A stretch of DNA of 64,000 nt from UMGS1002 sp964570825 (GCA_964570825.1 CAZMZJ010000011.1:11016-75015), one strand, 5' to 3'. Positions 16,515 to 25,684 are shown, counted from the stretch's first letter. The notes: generated from the sequence alone by a model not told the origin. A program made the numbers and translations.

Positions 16515-17729
16515 TCAGCTTCCGACAAATTCTCTTGCGGTTTCGCCGAGCCGTACGCAGCCTTCGATTATCTGCCCGTCGGACGGGGTGGAGTAATTAA
16601 GGCGCACCGACAGCGACGGCGCCGCTGTGTCGCAGTTGAATGTGGTGCCCGGAACTACCGCCACCTTTTTTTGAAGCGCGCTGCGGACAAACCTGATTAT
16701 GTCGCTGCCTTCCGGCAGGGTGCACCAGATGAACAGTCCTCCTTCGGGGCGCGTGAAGCTGATGCTGCCCGGCAGGTTCTTTTCAAGCCCGCTTATCATA
16801 AGACCGCACTTGCGGCGGTATATGCCGCGGATTTTCTCGACATGTGCGTCGATGTCGCATTCCGTCATGTACCTGTAGCAGAGCATCTGGAAAAATATGT
16901 TCGTGTGTACGTCCTCTGACTGTTTTGCCACGACCATTTTTTGAGCAATCTCACATGGGGCAGTGATGTAGCCTAAACGCATTCCCGCCGACAGGATTTT
17001 CGAAAAGGACGAGCAGTAAATCACAAGCCCTTCGGTGTCCATCGACTTGATCGTGGGTATCTCTTCTCCGGAGAAGCGAAGCTCGCCGTACGGATTGTCC
17101 TCAAATATTATTATACCATATTTCTTGGCAATCTCATATATTTTTATGCGTTTCTCAAGTGACGTCGTGATGCCGGTGGGATTCTGGAACGTTGGTATCA
17201 GGTAAATCATGCGGGCGTTCGGCGTTTTCTTTACCGTTTCCTCAAGGGCGCTGGTGTCTATCCCGTCGCCGGCCAGCGGAACGCCGACCGTGACGGCTCC
17301 GCAGGAGCGGAACGCGTTGAGCCCGCCGATGAAGGTCGGGTTCTCGCAGATCACCGCGTCGCCTTCGTTGCACAGCACCTTGCAGGCGAGCTCTATGCCC
17401 TGCTGACCGCCAGACACAATTATGGTGTCGTCGGTGTATTTGTCGCCTGCCGCCTCCGAGCGCCCGATATTGAATTTCGCCCTGACTCTTTGTGCCACTG
17501 CCTTGCGCAGCGGAGGATAACCTTCGGTTATGCTGTACTGCAGCGCCGGGGTAGACGCCGTTCTGAAAATGTCGGCGGATAGTCTTGCCAGCTCGTCGAC
17601 CGGGAAGGATTCGGGCGACGGGTTTCCGGCGGCGAATGAAATGATATCGGGATCCGTCACGCTTTTGAAAATTTCACGGATTGCGCTGGGCTTGAGATCC
17701 GCGATTTTTTTTGAAAATCTATATGTCAT
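16515..17729 (-). CDS. PLP-dependent class I/II aminotransferase
   Basis: A 404-residue fold-type I aminotransferase of the 2-aminoadipate/aromatic group (LysN/Aro8-like). The N-terminus has IISFAAGNPSPESFP, the substrate loop FQNPTGITTS follows the PLP-binding Asn, and the Schiff-base Lys lies in SSFSKILSAGMRLGY (about residue 238). It has no N-terminal helix-turn-helix, so it is an enzyme rather than a MocR regulator. The natural substrate cannot be fixed; aromatic or branched-chain amino acids and 2-aminoadipate are all plausible. It has its own strong promoter. Confidence 0.87.
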   Translation of the reverse strand: MTYRFSKKIADLKPSAIREIFKSVTDPDIISFAAGNPSPESFPVDELARLSADIFRTASTPALQYSITEGYPPLRKAVAQRVRAKFNIGRSEAAGDKYTDDTIIVSGGQQGIELACKVLCNEGDAVICENPTFIGGLNAFRSCGAVTVGVPLAGDGIDTSALEETVKKTPNARMIYLIPTFQNPTGITTSLEKRIKIYEIAKKYGIIIFEDNPYGELRFSGEEIPTIKSMDTEGLVIYCSSFSKILSAGMRLGYITAPCEIAQKMVVAKQSEDVHTNIFFQMLCYRYMTECDIDAHVEKIRGIYRRKCGLMISGLEKNLPGSISFTRPEGGLFIWCTLPEGSDIIRFVRSALQKKVAVVPGTTFNCDTAAPSLSVRLNYSTPSDGQIIEGCVRLGETAREFVGS

Positions 17730-17864
17730 AATTCTACTCCATAATTATTATATTCAAAATTTGCAGGCCGGAATGCGGGCCGTCGGAAATTTCACTATGA
17801 ATGCCAGCCTTATGCGGCGCTTTCCCGGTCTGTTCAGCCATGCCATATAACATATAATAAGCAG

Positions 17865-17893
17865 ATTATACCACTCGGCAGTATAAATGTCAA
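17865..17893 (-). promoter_or_regulatory. promoter of the aminotransferase gene
   Basis: Minus strand: -35 TTGACA (17888-17893), 17-bp spacer, -10 TATAAT (17865-17870). Confidence 0.8.
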
Positions 17894-17941
17894 CTTATCG
17901 GAAGACGCGCGCCGCATAAATGCACAAAATCTGCGTTTCCC

Positions 17942-17970
17942 TTGACTTTTGTTCTATTTTATGACATAAT
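17942..17970 (+). promoter_or_regulatory. promoter of the AraC-type regulator
   Basis: -35 TTGACT (17942-17947), 17-bp spacer, -10 CATAAT (17965-17970). Confidence 0.6.
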
Positions 17971-18007
17971 TATATATATCCTACTGCCAAAGCGCGGGGA
18001 AACTGAT

Positions 18008-18847
18008 ATGATAAATTATTATGCGACGGAATTTATTTCGGACGGCGGCAGTCTCGGCGTGCTTGACCGCAGCGTTTTGCTGCGCGACGATGAGCACACC
18101 CACTCCTTTTACGATATTTTAATTATTACCGGCGGCGCAGGGCGCGAAATCATCGACTCCAAAATTTATGAGATTAAACCCGGCGCCCTGTTTTTCATCG
18201 ACCGCTCGGTCCCGCACCGCACCGAACCGTCCGGCGAGGTGAGGTACACCGAAATCATTCTCACTCCCGATTTCTTTGAAAAGCCCGAAAACGAAAACGA
18301 ACTCCGCAGGATTTTTTATACCGACAGCGATTATCAGCCGTCACTCACGCTGACCGAGGAGGAACAGGCAATCCTTTCAGGGCTTGTCAGGTATCTTGCA
18401 CGTGAAAACGAACGCCGGTCAGGCGATTACCGGACGATATTAAGGCTGTATGTCAGCCTTGTCGCGCAGTACCTCTCCCGCGCAGTCGAACGCTCCCGCA
18501 GCGAGCTGGCAAACCGCGACCCGGACTATATCATCTCGGTTGCCCTTGAATATGTGGACAAGCATTTCACAGAAAATATCTCTCAAGAGGAGCTCGCCGA
18601 ACGCTTCCGCTACAACTCCGCGTATTTCTCGCGTATGTTCAAAAAGCATATGGGTGAAAACCTTATGGACTATATAACGCGCAAGCGTATAGACCTCGCC
18701 GCAGAACTCCTCGAGAAAACAGACCTAACCGCCGAGCAGATATCGGAAAAAGTCGGTTACAAGAGCAAACCTCAGTTCTACAACACTTTCATCAAATATA
18801 AAAACAAAACGCCGCGCCAGTATAGGCTGGACACAAAGAATAAATAA
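18008..18847 (+). CDS. AraC-family transcriptional regulator
   Basis: A 279-residue regulator with an N-terminal cupin-type sensing domain (about residues 15-90, with HTHSFYDILIITGG and PHRTEP) and a C-terminal double helix-turn-helix of about 100 residues (EYVDKHFTENISQEELAERF and EQISEKVGYKSKPQFYNTF). This is the layout of sugar-responsive AraC proteins. The start at 18008 is preceded by GGGGA; a longer frame from 17942 would run through the promoter. No obvious target operon lies next to it except its divergent aminotransferase neighbour. Confidence 0.9.
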   Translation: MINYYATEFISDGGSLGVLDRSVLLRDDEHTHSFYDILIITGGAGREIIDSKIYEIKPGALFFIDRSVPHRTEPSGEVRYTEIILTPDFFEKPENENELRRIFYTDSDYQPSLTLTEEEQAILSGLVRYLARENERRSGDYRTILRLYVSLVAQYLSRAVERSRSELANRDPDYIISVALEYVDKHFTENISQEELAERFRYNSAYFSRMFKKHMGENLMDYITRKRIDLAAELLEKTDLTAEQISEKVGYKSKPQFYNTFIKYKNKTPRQYRLDTKNK

Positions 18848-18857
18848 CAGACAAACG

Positions 18858-18889
18858 CCGGGGGATCTCCTTTTGAGGAGGTCCCCCGG
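18858..18889. terminator. hairpin between araC-type gene and serA
   Basis: Long GC-rich stem (CCGGGGGA-T-CTCC / GGAG-G-TCCCCCGG) between convergent genes. It has no long T run on either strand, so termination strength is uncertain. Confidence 0.5.
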
Positions 18890-18908
18890 TTCTCCGGATA
18901 CTGCCTTT

Positions 18909-20069
18909 TTATATTACTCTGACTCTCGACACACCGCCGATCGAACGGATCTTTTCGGCGGCAGAGTCGGGAAGGGCGCCGTTTATGTCCACCATGGTAT
19001 AGGCGTTGTCGCCCTTTGATTTGTTTATCATGTTTTCAATGTTGATGTGCTGCTCTGAGAGCGCGGTCGATATCTGGGATATCAGCGACGGAATGTTCGC
19101 GTGCAGCACGCAGATGCGGACGTTACCCGTATGGGGCATGCTGACATTCGGATAGTTGACGCTGTTCGTGATATTGCCCGAACGGATGTAATCGTCAAGC
19201 TGGACCGCGGCCATGACGGCGCAGTTGTCCTCGGATTCCTCAGTCGACGCTCCAAGATGGGGAATGCACACGACGCCTTCGGCGCCGGCAAGTTCGTCGG
19301 TAGGACAGTCGGTCACATAGCAGGCGACTTTTCCGGAGGCAATCGCTTCCTTAATGTCCTTGTCGTTGACGAGTTCGGCTCGGGCAATATTGATTATCCG
19401 GACGCCGTCCTTCATCAGTCTGAGGGTTTCGGCGTTTATCATGTTTGTCGTCTGAGCCGTTGCCGGAACATGGAGGGTGATGTAGTCGGCCTCCCTGTAG
19501 ATTTCATTGTAATCTGATGCTTTTTTGACGCTGCGCGAGAGATTCCATGCGCTTTCAACCGTGAGGAACGGGTCGCAGCCGATAACGTTCATGCCGAGGT
19601 GAGTCGCGGTGCTCGCAACCATACCGCCGATGGCGCCGAGGCCGATGACTCCGAGCGTTTTGCCGTTGATTTCACAGCCTGCAAACTTTGCTTTGCCAGC
19701 CTCGACCGCCTTGGCGACACCCGTCGTCCCCTTGAGCGTCTTTACCCACTCGATACCGTCGGCAATTTTGCGCGAGGCAAGCATGAGGGCGCAGATGGTC
19801 AGCTCCTTGACGCCGTTCGCATTTGCGCCGGGAGTGTTGAATACAACTATTCCTTCCTTCGAGCAGCGCTCTATCGGAATGTTGTTCACGCCGGCGCCGC
19901 AGCGCGCGATGGCAATCAGATTTTTATTGAACTCCATATCGTGCATCACGGCGGAGCGAACCATGACTGCGTCCGGATTCTCTATTTCAGCGCCGATATT
20001 GTAGGCGCTTTTGTCAAATACGTCGGTGCCGACTTTGGCTATCTTGTTGAGCAGCTTTATATTGTTCAT
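18909..20069 (-). CDS. serA: D-3-phosphoglycerate dehydrogenase
   Basis: First enzyme of serine synthesis, oxidising 3-phosphoglycerate with NAD. The 386-residue protein has the Rossmann motif LGVIGLGAIGG (about residues 140-150), the catalytic Arg in INIARAELV, the Glu in the SGKVACYVTDCP region and the His in CIPHLGASTEE, followed by a C-terminal ACT domain (about residues 312-386) expected to sense serine. It lacks the intervening domain of long SerA forms. It lies 25 bp after serC in one operon. Confidence 0.95.
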   Translation of the reverse strand: MNNIKLLNKIAKVGTDVFDKSAYNIGAEIENPDAVMVRSAVMHDMEFNKNLIAIARCGAGVNNIPIERCSKEGIVVFNTPGANANGVKELTICALMLASRKIADGIEWVKTLKGTTGVAKAVEAGKAKFAGCEINGKTLGVIGLGAIGGMVASTATHLGMNVIGCDPFLTVESAWNLSRSVKKASDYNEIYREADYITLHVPATAQTTNMINAETLRLMKDGVRIINIARAELVNDKDIKEAIASGKVACYVTDCPTDELAGAEGVVCIPHLGASTEESEDNCAVMAAVQLDDYIRSGNITNSVNYPNVSMPHTGNVRICVLHANIPSLISQISTALSEQHINIENMINKSKGDNAYTMVDINGALPDSAAEKIRSIGGVSRVRVI

Positions 20070-20094
20070 GTCATTTCACCTGCAGTTTGTTGTG

Positions 20095-21180
20095 TTATTT
20101 CGGGTTCTTCGCGGCAAAGTCCGCCATGAAGGCTATCAGCTTGACTATCCCTTCGCGGGGCATCGCGTTATAAATCGATGCTCTCATGCCGCCGACCGAA
20201 CGGTGGCCTTTGAGATTCTTCAACCCAGCCGCCTCGGCTTCTTTTGCAAACTTCTTGTCGAGAGCTTCGTTACCGGTTACAAATGTGACGTTCATTATCG
20301 AGCGCGACTGCTTCTTGACCGGAGCGATATAGTAGCTCTGGCTGTCAAGATAATCGTAAAGCAGCTTCGCTTTTTCCTCGTTGATCCGCTTCATGGCTTC
20401 AAGCCCGCCGATCGAGAGCAGCCACTCGTATACAAGCTTTGCGATATATATCGTGTAGCAGGGAGGCGTGTTGTACATAGAGTCGTTGTCGGACGCTATT
20501 TTCCAGCTGAGCATATCGGGGGTGATGGGAAGTTCATGGCCGAGAAGGTCTTCGCGGACAATCACGACGGTAAGTCCGGCGGGAGCCATGTTTTTCTGCG
20601 CGCCGGCGTAAATAACGCCGAACTTCGACACGTCCACCGGCTCCGAGAGAATGCAGGAGGACATATCCGCAACCAGCGGTATGTCGCCGGTGTCGGGAAT
20701 ATAGTCGTATTTCGTTCCGTATATCGTGTTGTTAAAGCAGATATGAACATAGGACGCGTCAGGACGGAAGGCGTCCCGGCTTACGCGGGGCACATACGTA
20801 AAATTATCCGCCTTGCTTGTGGCGACTTCCTTTATATCTCCGTATTTGAGCGCTTCCTTATATGCCTTGCCCGAAAACAGACCGGAGACAATATAATCGG
20901 CCTTGCCGGTCTTGCCGATGAGGTTCAGCGGAACGGCGGCGAACTGCGTCGACGCGCCTCCCTGAAGAAAGAGAATTTTATAGTTGTCGGGAACATTCAT
21001 AAGCTTGCGGAGAAGCTTCTCAGCTTCGTATATTATTGGTTCAAAATCGGCCGAACGGTGCGACATCTCCATAACCGACATGCCGGACTCGCCGTAATTG
21101 ACAAGCTCGGCGGCTGCCTTTTCGAGTACAGGCAGCGGAAGCATGGACGGACCTGCCGAAAAATTGTATACTCTGTTCAT
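20095..21180 (-). CDS. serC: phosphoserine aminotransferase
   Basis: Transfers an amino group from glutamate to 3-phosphohydroxypyruvate (second step of serine synthesis). The 361-residue protein opens with RVYNFSAGPSMLP, has the PLP-binding Lys in GVIYAGAQKNMAPAG (about residue 197) and the conserved C-terminal GHRSVGGMRASIYNAM. The frame runs on upstream to 21228, but the family N-terminus clearly begins at the ATG at 21180. It is followed by serA. Confidence 0.95.
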   Translation of the reverse strand: MNRVYNFSAGPSMLPLPVLEKAAAELVNYGESGMSVMEMSHRSADFEPIIYEAEKLLRKLMNVPDNYKILFLQGGASTQFAAVPLNLIGKTGKADYIVSGLFSGKAYKEALKYGDIKEVATSKADNFTYVPRVSRDAFRPDASYVHICFNNTIYGTKYDYIPDTGDIPLVADMSSCILSEPVDVSKFGVIYAGAQKNMAPAGLTVVIVREDLLGHELPITPDMLSWKIASDNDSMYNTPPCYTIYIAKLVYEWLLSIGGLEAMKRINEEKAKLLYDYLDSQSYYIAPVKKQSRSIMNVTFVTGNEALDKKFAKEAEAAGLKNLKGHRSVGGMRASIYNAMPREGIVKLIAFMADFAAKNPK

Positions 21181-21252
21181 AAGGATTATTTCGACCCCCC
21201 GTGTAATGATTTGATAAATTTTTAACACTTTATCATATTAAGATTGTTATAC

Positions 21253-21281
21253 ATTATATACTTTTTGCATGGGCGCGTCAA
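21253..21281 (-). promoter_or_regulatory. promoter of serC-serA
   Basis: Minus strand: -35 TTGACG (21276-21281), 17-bp spacer, -10 TATAAT (21253-21258). Confidence 0.75.
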
Positions 21282-21395
21282 TGGGCTCGCCGAATTTTCC
21301 TTCAAAACAGACGATTTTCTGCTAAAACAACATCAGAAGGTCTGAATGAACAGCCGGAATTAGGCAAAATTGCAAATTAAATTTCAAAAAAGCTA

Positions 21396-21424
21396 TTGAC
21401 AAACCCGCTTCAGTATGCTAAACT
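21396..21424 (+). promoter_or_regulatory. promoter of the T-box leader and acyl-CoA ligase 1
   Basis: -35 TTGACA (21396-21401), 17-bp spacer, -10 TAAACT (21419-21424), ending about 15 bases before the leader stem I. Confidence 0.75.
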
Positions 21425-21437
21425 ATTCATCAATTAA

Positions 21438-21686
21438 AGACTGTGACGAAGAATAACGCGCAGAAAATGCCCCCAGAGAACGGACGGCTGGTGTGAGTCC
21501 GCGGCAAAAACGCGCGTTTGTCGCTTCCGAGTCGGTCGGCTGAATCAAGTAGGCTGACACGTTTTGCCGCGTTAAGGCGTAAGGCTTGACTGAGCCTGAG
21601 TGCGTCCGGATGGGCGAATTTGAGTGGTACCGCGGATAATTTAGTTGTTATATCCGTCTCAAGATTTATCTTGAGACGGTTTTTTT
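21438..21686 (+). promoter_or_regulatory. T-box riboswitch, probable tRNA-Val (GUC) specifier
   Basis: A full T-box leader. Stem I base pairs GACT...GAAG (21439-21451) with CTTC...AGTC; the AG bulge AGAGA and the apical GGTGTGAGTCC are present. The specifier position, directly before the conserved purine G and the closing CTTC, reads GUC (21520-21522). The T-box proper, GAGTGGTACCGCGG, is at 21622-21635. A terminator stem CCGTCTCAAG / CTTGAGACGG (21654-21679) with seven T follows. The bulge base is U (UGGU), pairing with discriminator A73 as in tRNA-Val, and not with the G73 usual in bacterial tRNA-Ser. Confidence 0.9.
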
Positions 21687-21716
21687 GTTTTCATTTATTC
21701 GAAAGGATATTATAAT

Positions 21717-23975
21717 ATGGAACCCAGCATACGCGAAATCGGGGAGCGTATCCAGACGCTCCGAGAAATATTCAATATCTCACGCGAGGAGATGGCCGCT
21801 GTCACAGGCGTTACGGCTGAACAGTATGCCTCTATGGAGGAGGGAAGGTCCGACATCGGTATTTCCTTCGCATACAAGTGCGCCCAGCGCTTCGGCGTCG
21901 ACATCAGCGATATTCTCGAGGGCAAAAGCCCGACTCTTACCGGCCTTTCGGTCGTACGCGCAGGAAAGGGGCTGCGCATCGAAAGACGCACGGGCTTTGA
22001 CTATGTAAGCCTCGCTCCGCTTTTCAAAAACAAACTGGCCGAGCCTTTCCTTGTGAACGCTGAGTTCTTCTCGGAAAACGAGCCTCTTCACATCAACTCA
22101 CACCCCGGTCAGGAAATTGACATAATCAAAAAGGGATACCTGCGCCTTCAGGTCGGCGACAACACCGAAATCATAGGCGAGGGCGACGTCGCCTTCTTCG
22201 ACAGCTCGCTGCCACACGGAATGGCGGCAGCAAAGGGCGCCGACTGCGAATTCTACGCGATAGTTCTCGGAGGCGAGGAGAAAAAAAAGGCGCCTGAAGC
22301 GTCTGAAAATATTAAGCAGGAAACGCCGCGGCGCGGTCTTATCGGAATTGCAGACAGGTATGTTACCACCACCGTCGACAGCGATGGAGTTTTCAGCGGG
22401 ATAAGCTTTCATGACGACGAACATTTCAATTTCGCTTTCGATGTCGTCGACGCGATAGCCGCGGCAGATCCGGCAAAGCTTGCCATGTTGCATATCGACC
22501 GCGATATGACAGAGCGCCGCTTCACCTTCAAGGACATCAGCCGCGAGTCGAACCGCGCCGCCAACTATTTCCGCTCGCTCGGATTAAAAAAAGGCGACAG
22601 GGTCATGATGATACTCAAGCGGCACTGGCAGTTCTGGATAGCCATGATGGGGCTTAACAAGCTTGGCGCGATAGCCATTCCGGCAAGCAACCAGCTGCTA
22701 AAAAAGGATATTGCCTACCGCTTTAACGCCGCGGGCGTCAAGGCTGTCATAGCCACCCCGGACGACGACGTGCCTCTCCACATAGAAGAGGCGCTCCCGG
22801 AATCGCCGACGGTCGAAATCAAAATGATTGTCGGCGGGCCCCGCGAGGGCTGGCGCGACTTCGACGCCGACCTGCCATGCTTCTCGTCGCACTTTGAACG
22901 CACAGACGTCGGCGGCGAGGACCCCCTGCTCATGTATTTCACGTCAGGAACAACCGGATACCCGAAAATTGCGGTACATGTCCACAAGTATCCGCTCGGA
23001 CATTATCCGACGGCGAGATACTGGCACAATGTCGACCCGAACGGACTTCACCTGACAATATCCGACACGGGCTGGGCAAAGGCAATGTGGGGCAAGCTGT
23101 ACGGACAGTGGCTCGCCGAGGGGGCGATATTCGTTTACAACTTCGACCGCTTCCACGCCGACGAGATTCTGCCGCTGTTCGCAAAATACAACATTACAAC
23201 CTTCTGCGCTCCGCCCACGATTTACCGCTTCCTCATCAGGGAGGACCTCGGCAAATACGACCTTTCCTCAATCAAGCACGCCTCAATAGCCGGAGAGGCG
23301 CTCAACCCGGAAGTGCTCGAACAGTTCAAAAAGCATACCGGACTGACTATTATGGAAGCCTTCGGACAGACAGAAACTACTGTCGTCATCGGCAACTTCG
23401 CCGGAATGAAGCCCCGCCCCAGCTCCATGGGCAAGGCGTCGCCGCTGTATGATGTCGACCTCGTGGACTCGGACGGAAACAGCGTAGGCGTCGGAGAGAC
23501 GGGCGAGGTGGTCATAAGAACAGACAAGGGAATTCCGAACGGACTTTTCCGCGGCTATTACAACGACGAGGAAAAAACCCGCGAGGCATGGCACGACGGT
23601 ATGTACCATCTCGGCGACACCGCATGGCGCGACGAGGAAGGTTATTACCACTATGTCGGTCGCGTCGACGACCTGATAAAGTCCTCCGGCTACCGCATCG
23701 GGCCGTTTGAGATCGAGTCGGTCATCATGGAGCTGCCATATGTTCTTGAGTGCGCCGTGACCGCCGCGCCGGACGAGATCCGCGGACAGGTGGTTAAGGC
23801 AAGCGTGGTGCTCACGAAAAACACGCAGCCATCCGAGGAGCTGAAAAAAGAAATTCAGAACTATGTCAAGGAACACACCGCGCCTTATAAATATCCGAGA
23901 ATTGTCGAATTTCTCGACGAGCTTCCCAAAACTGTAAGCGGGAAAATCAAGCGCAACGAGCTGAGAAACAGGTGA
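21717..23975 (+). CDS. XRE-cupin-acyl-CoA ligase fusion, copy 1
   Basis: A 752-residue three-part protein. Residues 1-70 form an XRE helix-turn-helix (REEMAAVTGVTAEQYASMEEG). Residues about 115-185 form a cupin (INSHPGQEIDIIKKGYLRLQVG, DSSLPHGM). Residues about 220-752 form an adenylate-forming ligase with the P-loop MYFTSGTTGYPKIAVH, GYYNDEEK, the hinge DDLIKSSGYRIGPFEIES, and the catalytic Lys in PKTVSGKIKRNEL. It should make an acyl-CoA from a carboxylate, ATP and CoA; the ligase part resembles medium-chain acyl-CoA synthetases. The T-box leader suggests a role linked to valine, so isobutyrate is a candidate substrate (inference). A second copy lies at 29468-31747. Confidence 0.88.
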   Translation: MEPSIREIGERIQTLREIFNISREEMAAVTGVTAEQYASMEEGRSDIGISFAYKCAQRFGVDISDILEGKSPTLTGLSVVRAGKGLRIERRTGFDYVSLAPLFKNKLAEPFLVNAEFFSENEPLHINSHPGQEIDIIKKGYLRLQVGDNTEIIGEGDVAFFDSSLPHGMAAAKGADCEFYAIVLGGEEKKKAPEASENIKQETPRRGLIGIADRYVTTTVDSDGVFSGISFHDDEHFNFAFDVVDAIAAADPAKLAMLHIDRDMTERRFTFKDISRESNRAANYFRSLGLKKGDRVMMILKRHWQFWIAMMGLNKLGAIAIPASNQLLKKDIAYRFNAAGVKAVIATPDDDVPLHIEEALPESPTVEIKMIVGGPREGWRDFDADLPCFSSHFERTDVGGEDPLLMYFTSGTTGYPKIAVHVHKYPLGHYPTARYWHNVDPNGLHLTISDTGWAKAMWGKLYGQWLAEGAIFVYNFDRFHADEILPLFAKYNITTFCAPPTIYRFLIREDLGKYDLSSIKHASIAGEALNPEVLEQFKKHTGLTIMEAFGQTETTVVIGNFAGMKPRPSSMGKASPLYDVDLVDSDGNSVGVGETGEVVIRTDKGIPNGLFRGYYNDEEKTREAWHDGMYHLGDTAWRDEEGYYHYVGRVDDLIKSSGYRIGPFEIESVIMELPYVLECAVTAAPDEIRGQVVKASVVLTKNTQPSEELKKEIQNYVKEHTAPYKYPRIVEFLDELPKTVSGKIKRNELRNR

Positions 23976-24019
23976 CGGAAAGCGGGGATACCGGGCGCTT
24001 CTGATGCAACATCATAAAA

Positions 24020-24064
24020 GGGGCCTTTTGGGCGCAATGAAAATCCTTGCGCCCAAAAGGCCCC
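24020..24064 (-). terminator. long hairpin terminator of the FAD-oxidoreductase operon
   Basis: Perfect 18-bp stem (24020-24037 with 24047-24064) and a 9-base loop, followed by CTTTTATGATG on the minus strand. It separates the convergent ligase gene and DUF1667 gene. Confidence 0.85.
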
Positions 24065-24074
24065 GACGTCCGTA

Positions 24075-24431
24075 TCACGCGTTGCCGGTCGCCACAACGT
24101 CGGCTCCGGTGCCGAGTATATTTTTGATTATTACATCGCCGATTTTTGTTCCGGCACGGGCCTCGGTGCGGTTGATCACCTTCATGCACTCAAAAAGCAT
24201 CGAACGCGGGACGGGTCTGTTCGTCCTCACGGGGAGCAGGCCTCCCCCCGCAATCCTCACTGTCGTTGTCAGCGTGCGCATCGGAGAAATGCATTCGGCT
24301 CTTGCGTATTCGTCGCCGCGCCGGCAGGCGTTGCCGGCTACGCTCAGCACTTCCTTTGCGTTTTCGTCAAAATCAACGCTGATTTCACAGCCCTTCGGAC
24401 ATACAATGCAGGTCAGTTTTTTTACAGCCAT
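24075..24431 (-). CDS. DUF1667 protein
   Basis: A 118-residue protein opening with CIVCPKGCEISVDF and continuing with a third and fourth Cys region (GNACRRGDEYA), the cysteine pattern of DUF1667. This family is nearly always encoded with a GlpA-like dehydrogenase and a second FAD oxidoreductase, as here, and is thought to be an iron-sulfur or electron-transfer partner. The start at 24431 has GGAGG 9 bases upstream and lies one base after the stop codon of the preceding gene. It is the last gene of a three-gene operon. Confidence 0.85.
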   Translation of the reverse strand: MAVKKLTCIVCPKGCEISVDFDENAKEVLSVAGNACRRGDEYARAECISPMRTLTTTVRIAGGGLLPVRTNRPVPRSMLFECMKVINRTEARAGTKIGDVIIKNILGTGADVVATGNA

Positions 24432-24432
24432 T

Positions 24433-25683
24433 TTACTTGTCCTCCTCAAGACCGATTCTTAAGGTGTTCTGCGTCAATCCTTTTATTATGGAGGAGGGAA
24501 GTTTGATTGTTTCCATTTCTCCCGGGGCAAACTTGAGCTTTTTACGCTCGATAAGCTTGCGGTCGCCTTCGCATATGCAGACGGTGGCGTTCTTGTATAT
24601 ATTGCTCACTCGGTAATAGAAGGTCACGTCGTCATCCCCCGAAATATACTGGGGGACTATGTACCTCACTTTTCCGTCGGCCAGAATATGGATGCGGCGG
24701 CTACTTTTCTTCCCGCTAATATATTCAGCCGCCGAACGCCCGGCGATTGCTCCCTCGTCGGCCGCAAAGTCGGCAAGGTCGTGGACATGCAGCACGTTTC
24801 CGCAGGAAAATATTCCTTCGACCGATGTTTCGCGCTTCTCGTCCACCTCGGCGCCGTTCGTGGCGCGGTCAAGCTCTACTCCGGCCGATTTCGACAGCTC
24901 GTTTTCCGGAATCAGTCCGACCGAGAGAAGCAGGGTGTCGCACTCGATATACCGGCGGGTCGATTCTATGGGGCGGCGCTTTTCGTCAACCTCCGCGATG
25001 GTCACGCCGGTCAGGCGCTCGCGCCCGTGCGTCTGCACGACGGTATGAGAAAGCAGCAGCGGTATGTTGAAGTCGCGCAGGCACTGCTCGATGTTGCGGG
25101 CAAGTCCGCTTGAGTACGGCATGATTTCACAGACTGCTTTTACCGTCGCGCCCTCAAGCGTCATGCGGCGCGCCATTATAAGGCCGATGTCCCCGGAGCC
25201 GAGGATCACTATTTCCTTGCCCGGCATATATCCGTACATATTGACATATTTCTGCGCCGTTCCGGCAGTGTAAATGCCCGACGGACGGGTTCCGGGTATG
25301 TTCAGCGCGCCCTTTGATCTCTCCCGGCAGCCCATCGCAAGGATTACGGCGGATGCCTCGATGGTGAATACTCCCTCGCTTTCGTTTATCGCTGTTATGG
25401 CTTTGCCGGGGGTTATGTCAAGTACCATTGTGTTCAGCTTTATCTCGATGCCGCGGTCGCGAACCTGCTTCTCGTATCTGTACGCGAACTCGGGGCCGGT
25501 CAGCTCCTCGCCGAAAGAGTGAAGGCCGAAGCCATTGTGAATGCACTGCCGGAGAATTCCGCCCGGGGCGCTGTCGCGCTCGAGTATCACTATGTCGCGG
25601 ATGCCGCTGTCATACGCGGCGATGGCGGCGCTCATTCCGGCGGGACCGCAGCCGATTATGACAAGCTCTCTTTTTTCTGCCAT
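24433..25683 (-). CDS. FAD/NAD(P)-dependent oxidoreductase
   Basis: A 416-residue flavoprotein with an N-terminal FAD motif (VIIGCGPAGMSAA), a redox-active-looking GGILRQC segment (about residue 42-48), a second nucleotide-binding motif (IVILGSGDIGLIMARR, about residues 155-170) and IFSCGNVLHVHDLAD near the C-terminus. It belongs to the pyridine nucleotide-disulfide oxidoreductase superfamily. In this operon type it probably passes electrons between NAD(P) and the GlpA-like subunit. It lies one base from each neighbour. Confidence 0.87.
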   Translation of the reverse strand: MAEKRELVIIGCGPAGMSAAIAAYDSGIRDIVILERDSAPGGILRQCIHNGFGLHSFGEELTGPEFAYRYEKQVRDRGIEIKLNTMVLDITPGKAITAINESEGVFTIEASAVILAMGCRERSKGALNIPGTRPSGIYTAGTAQKYVNMYGYMPGKEIVILGSGDIGLIMARRMTLEGATVKAVCEIMPYSSGLARNIEQCLRDFNIPLLLSHTVVQTHGRERLTGVTIAEVDEKRRPIESTRRYIECDTLLLSVGLIPENELSKSAGVELDRATNGAEVDEKRETSVEGIFSCGNVLHVHDLADFAADEGAIAGRSAAEYISGKKSSRRIHILADGKVRYIVPQYISGDDDVTFYYRVSNIYKNATVCICEGDRKLIERKKLKFAPGEMETIKLPSSIIKGLTQNTLRIGLEEDK

Positions 25684-25684
25684 T

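Noticed and set aside
21519..21524. Serine specifier (UCG) shared by both T-box leaders
   Set aside because: UCG would directly abut the closing stem, leaving no conserved purine between. The T-box bulge U pairs with A73, while bacterial tRNA-Ser usually has G73. The nearby serC-serA genes are on the other strand with their own promoter.
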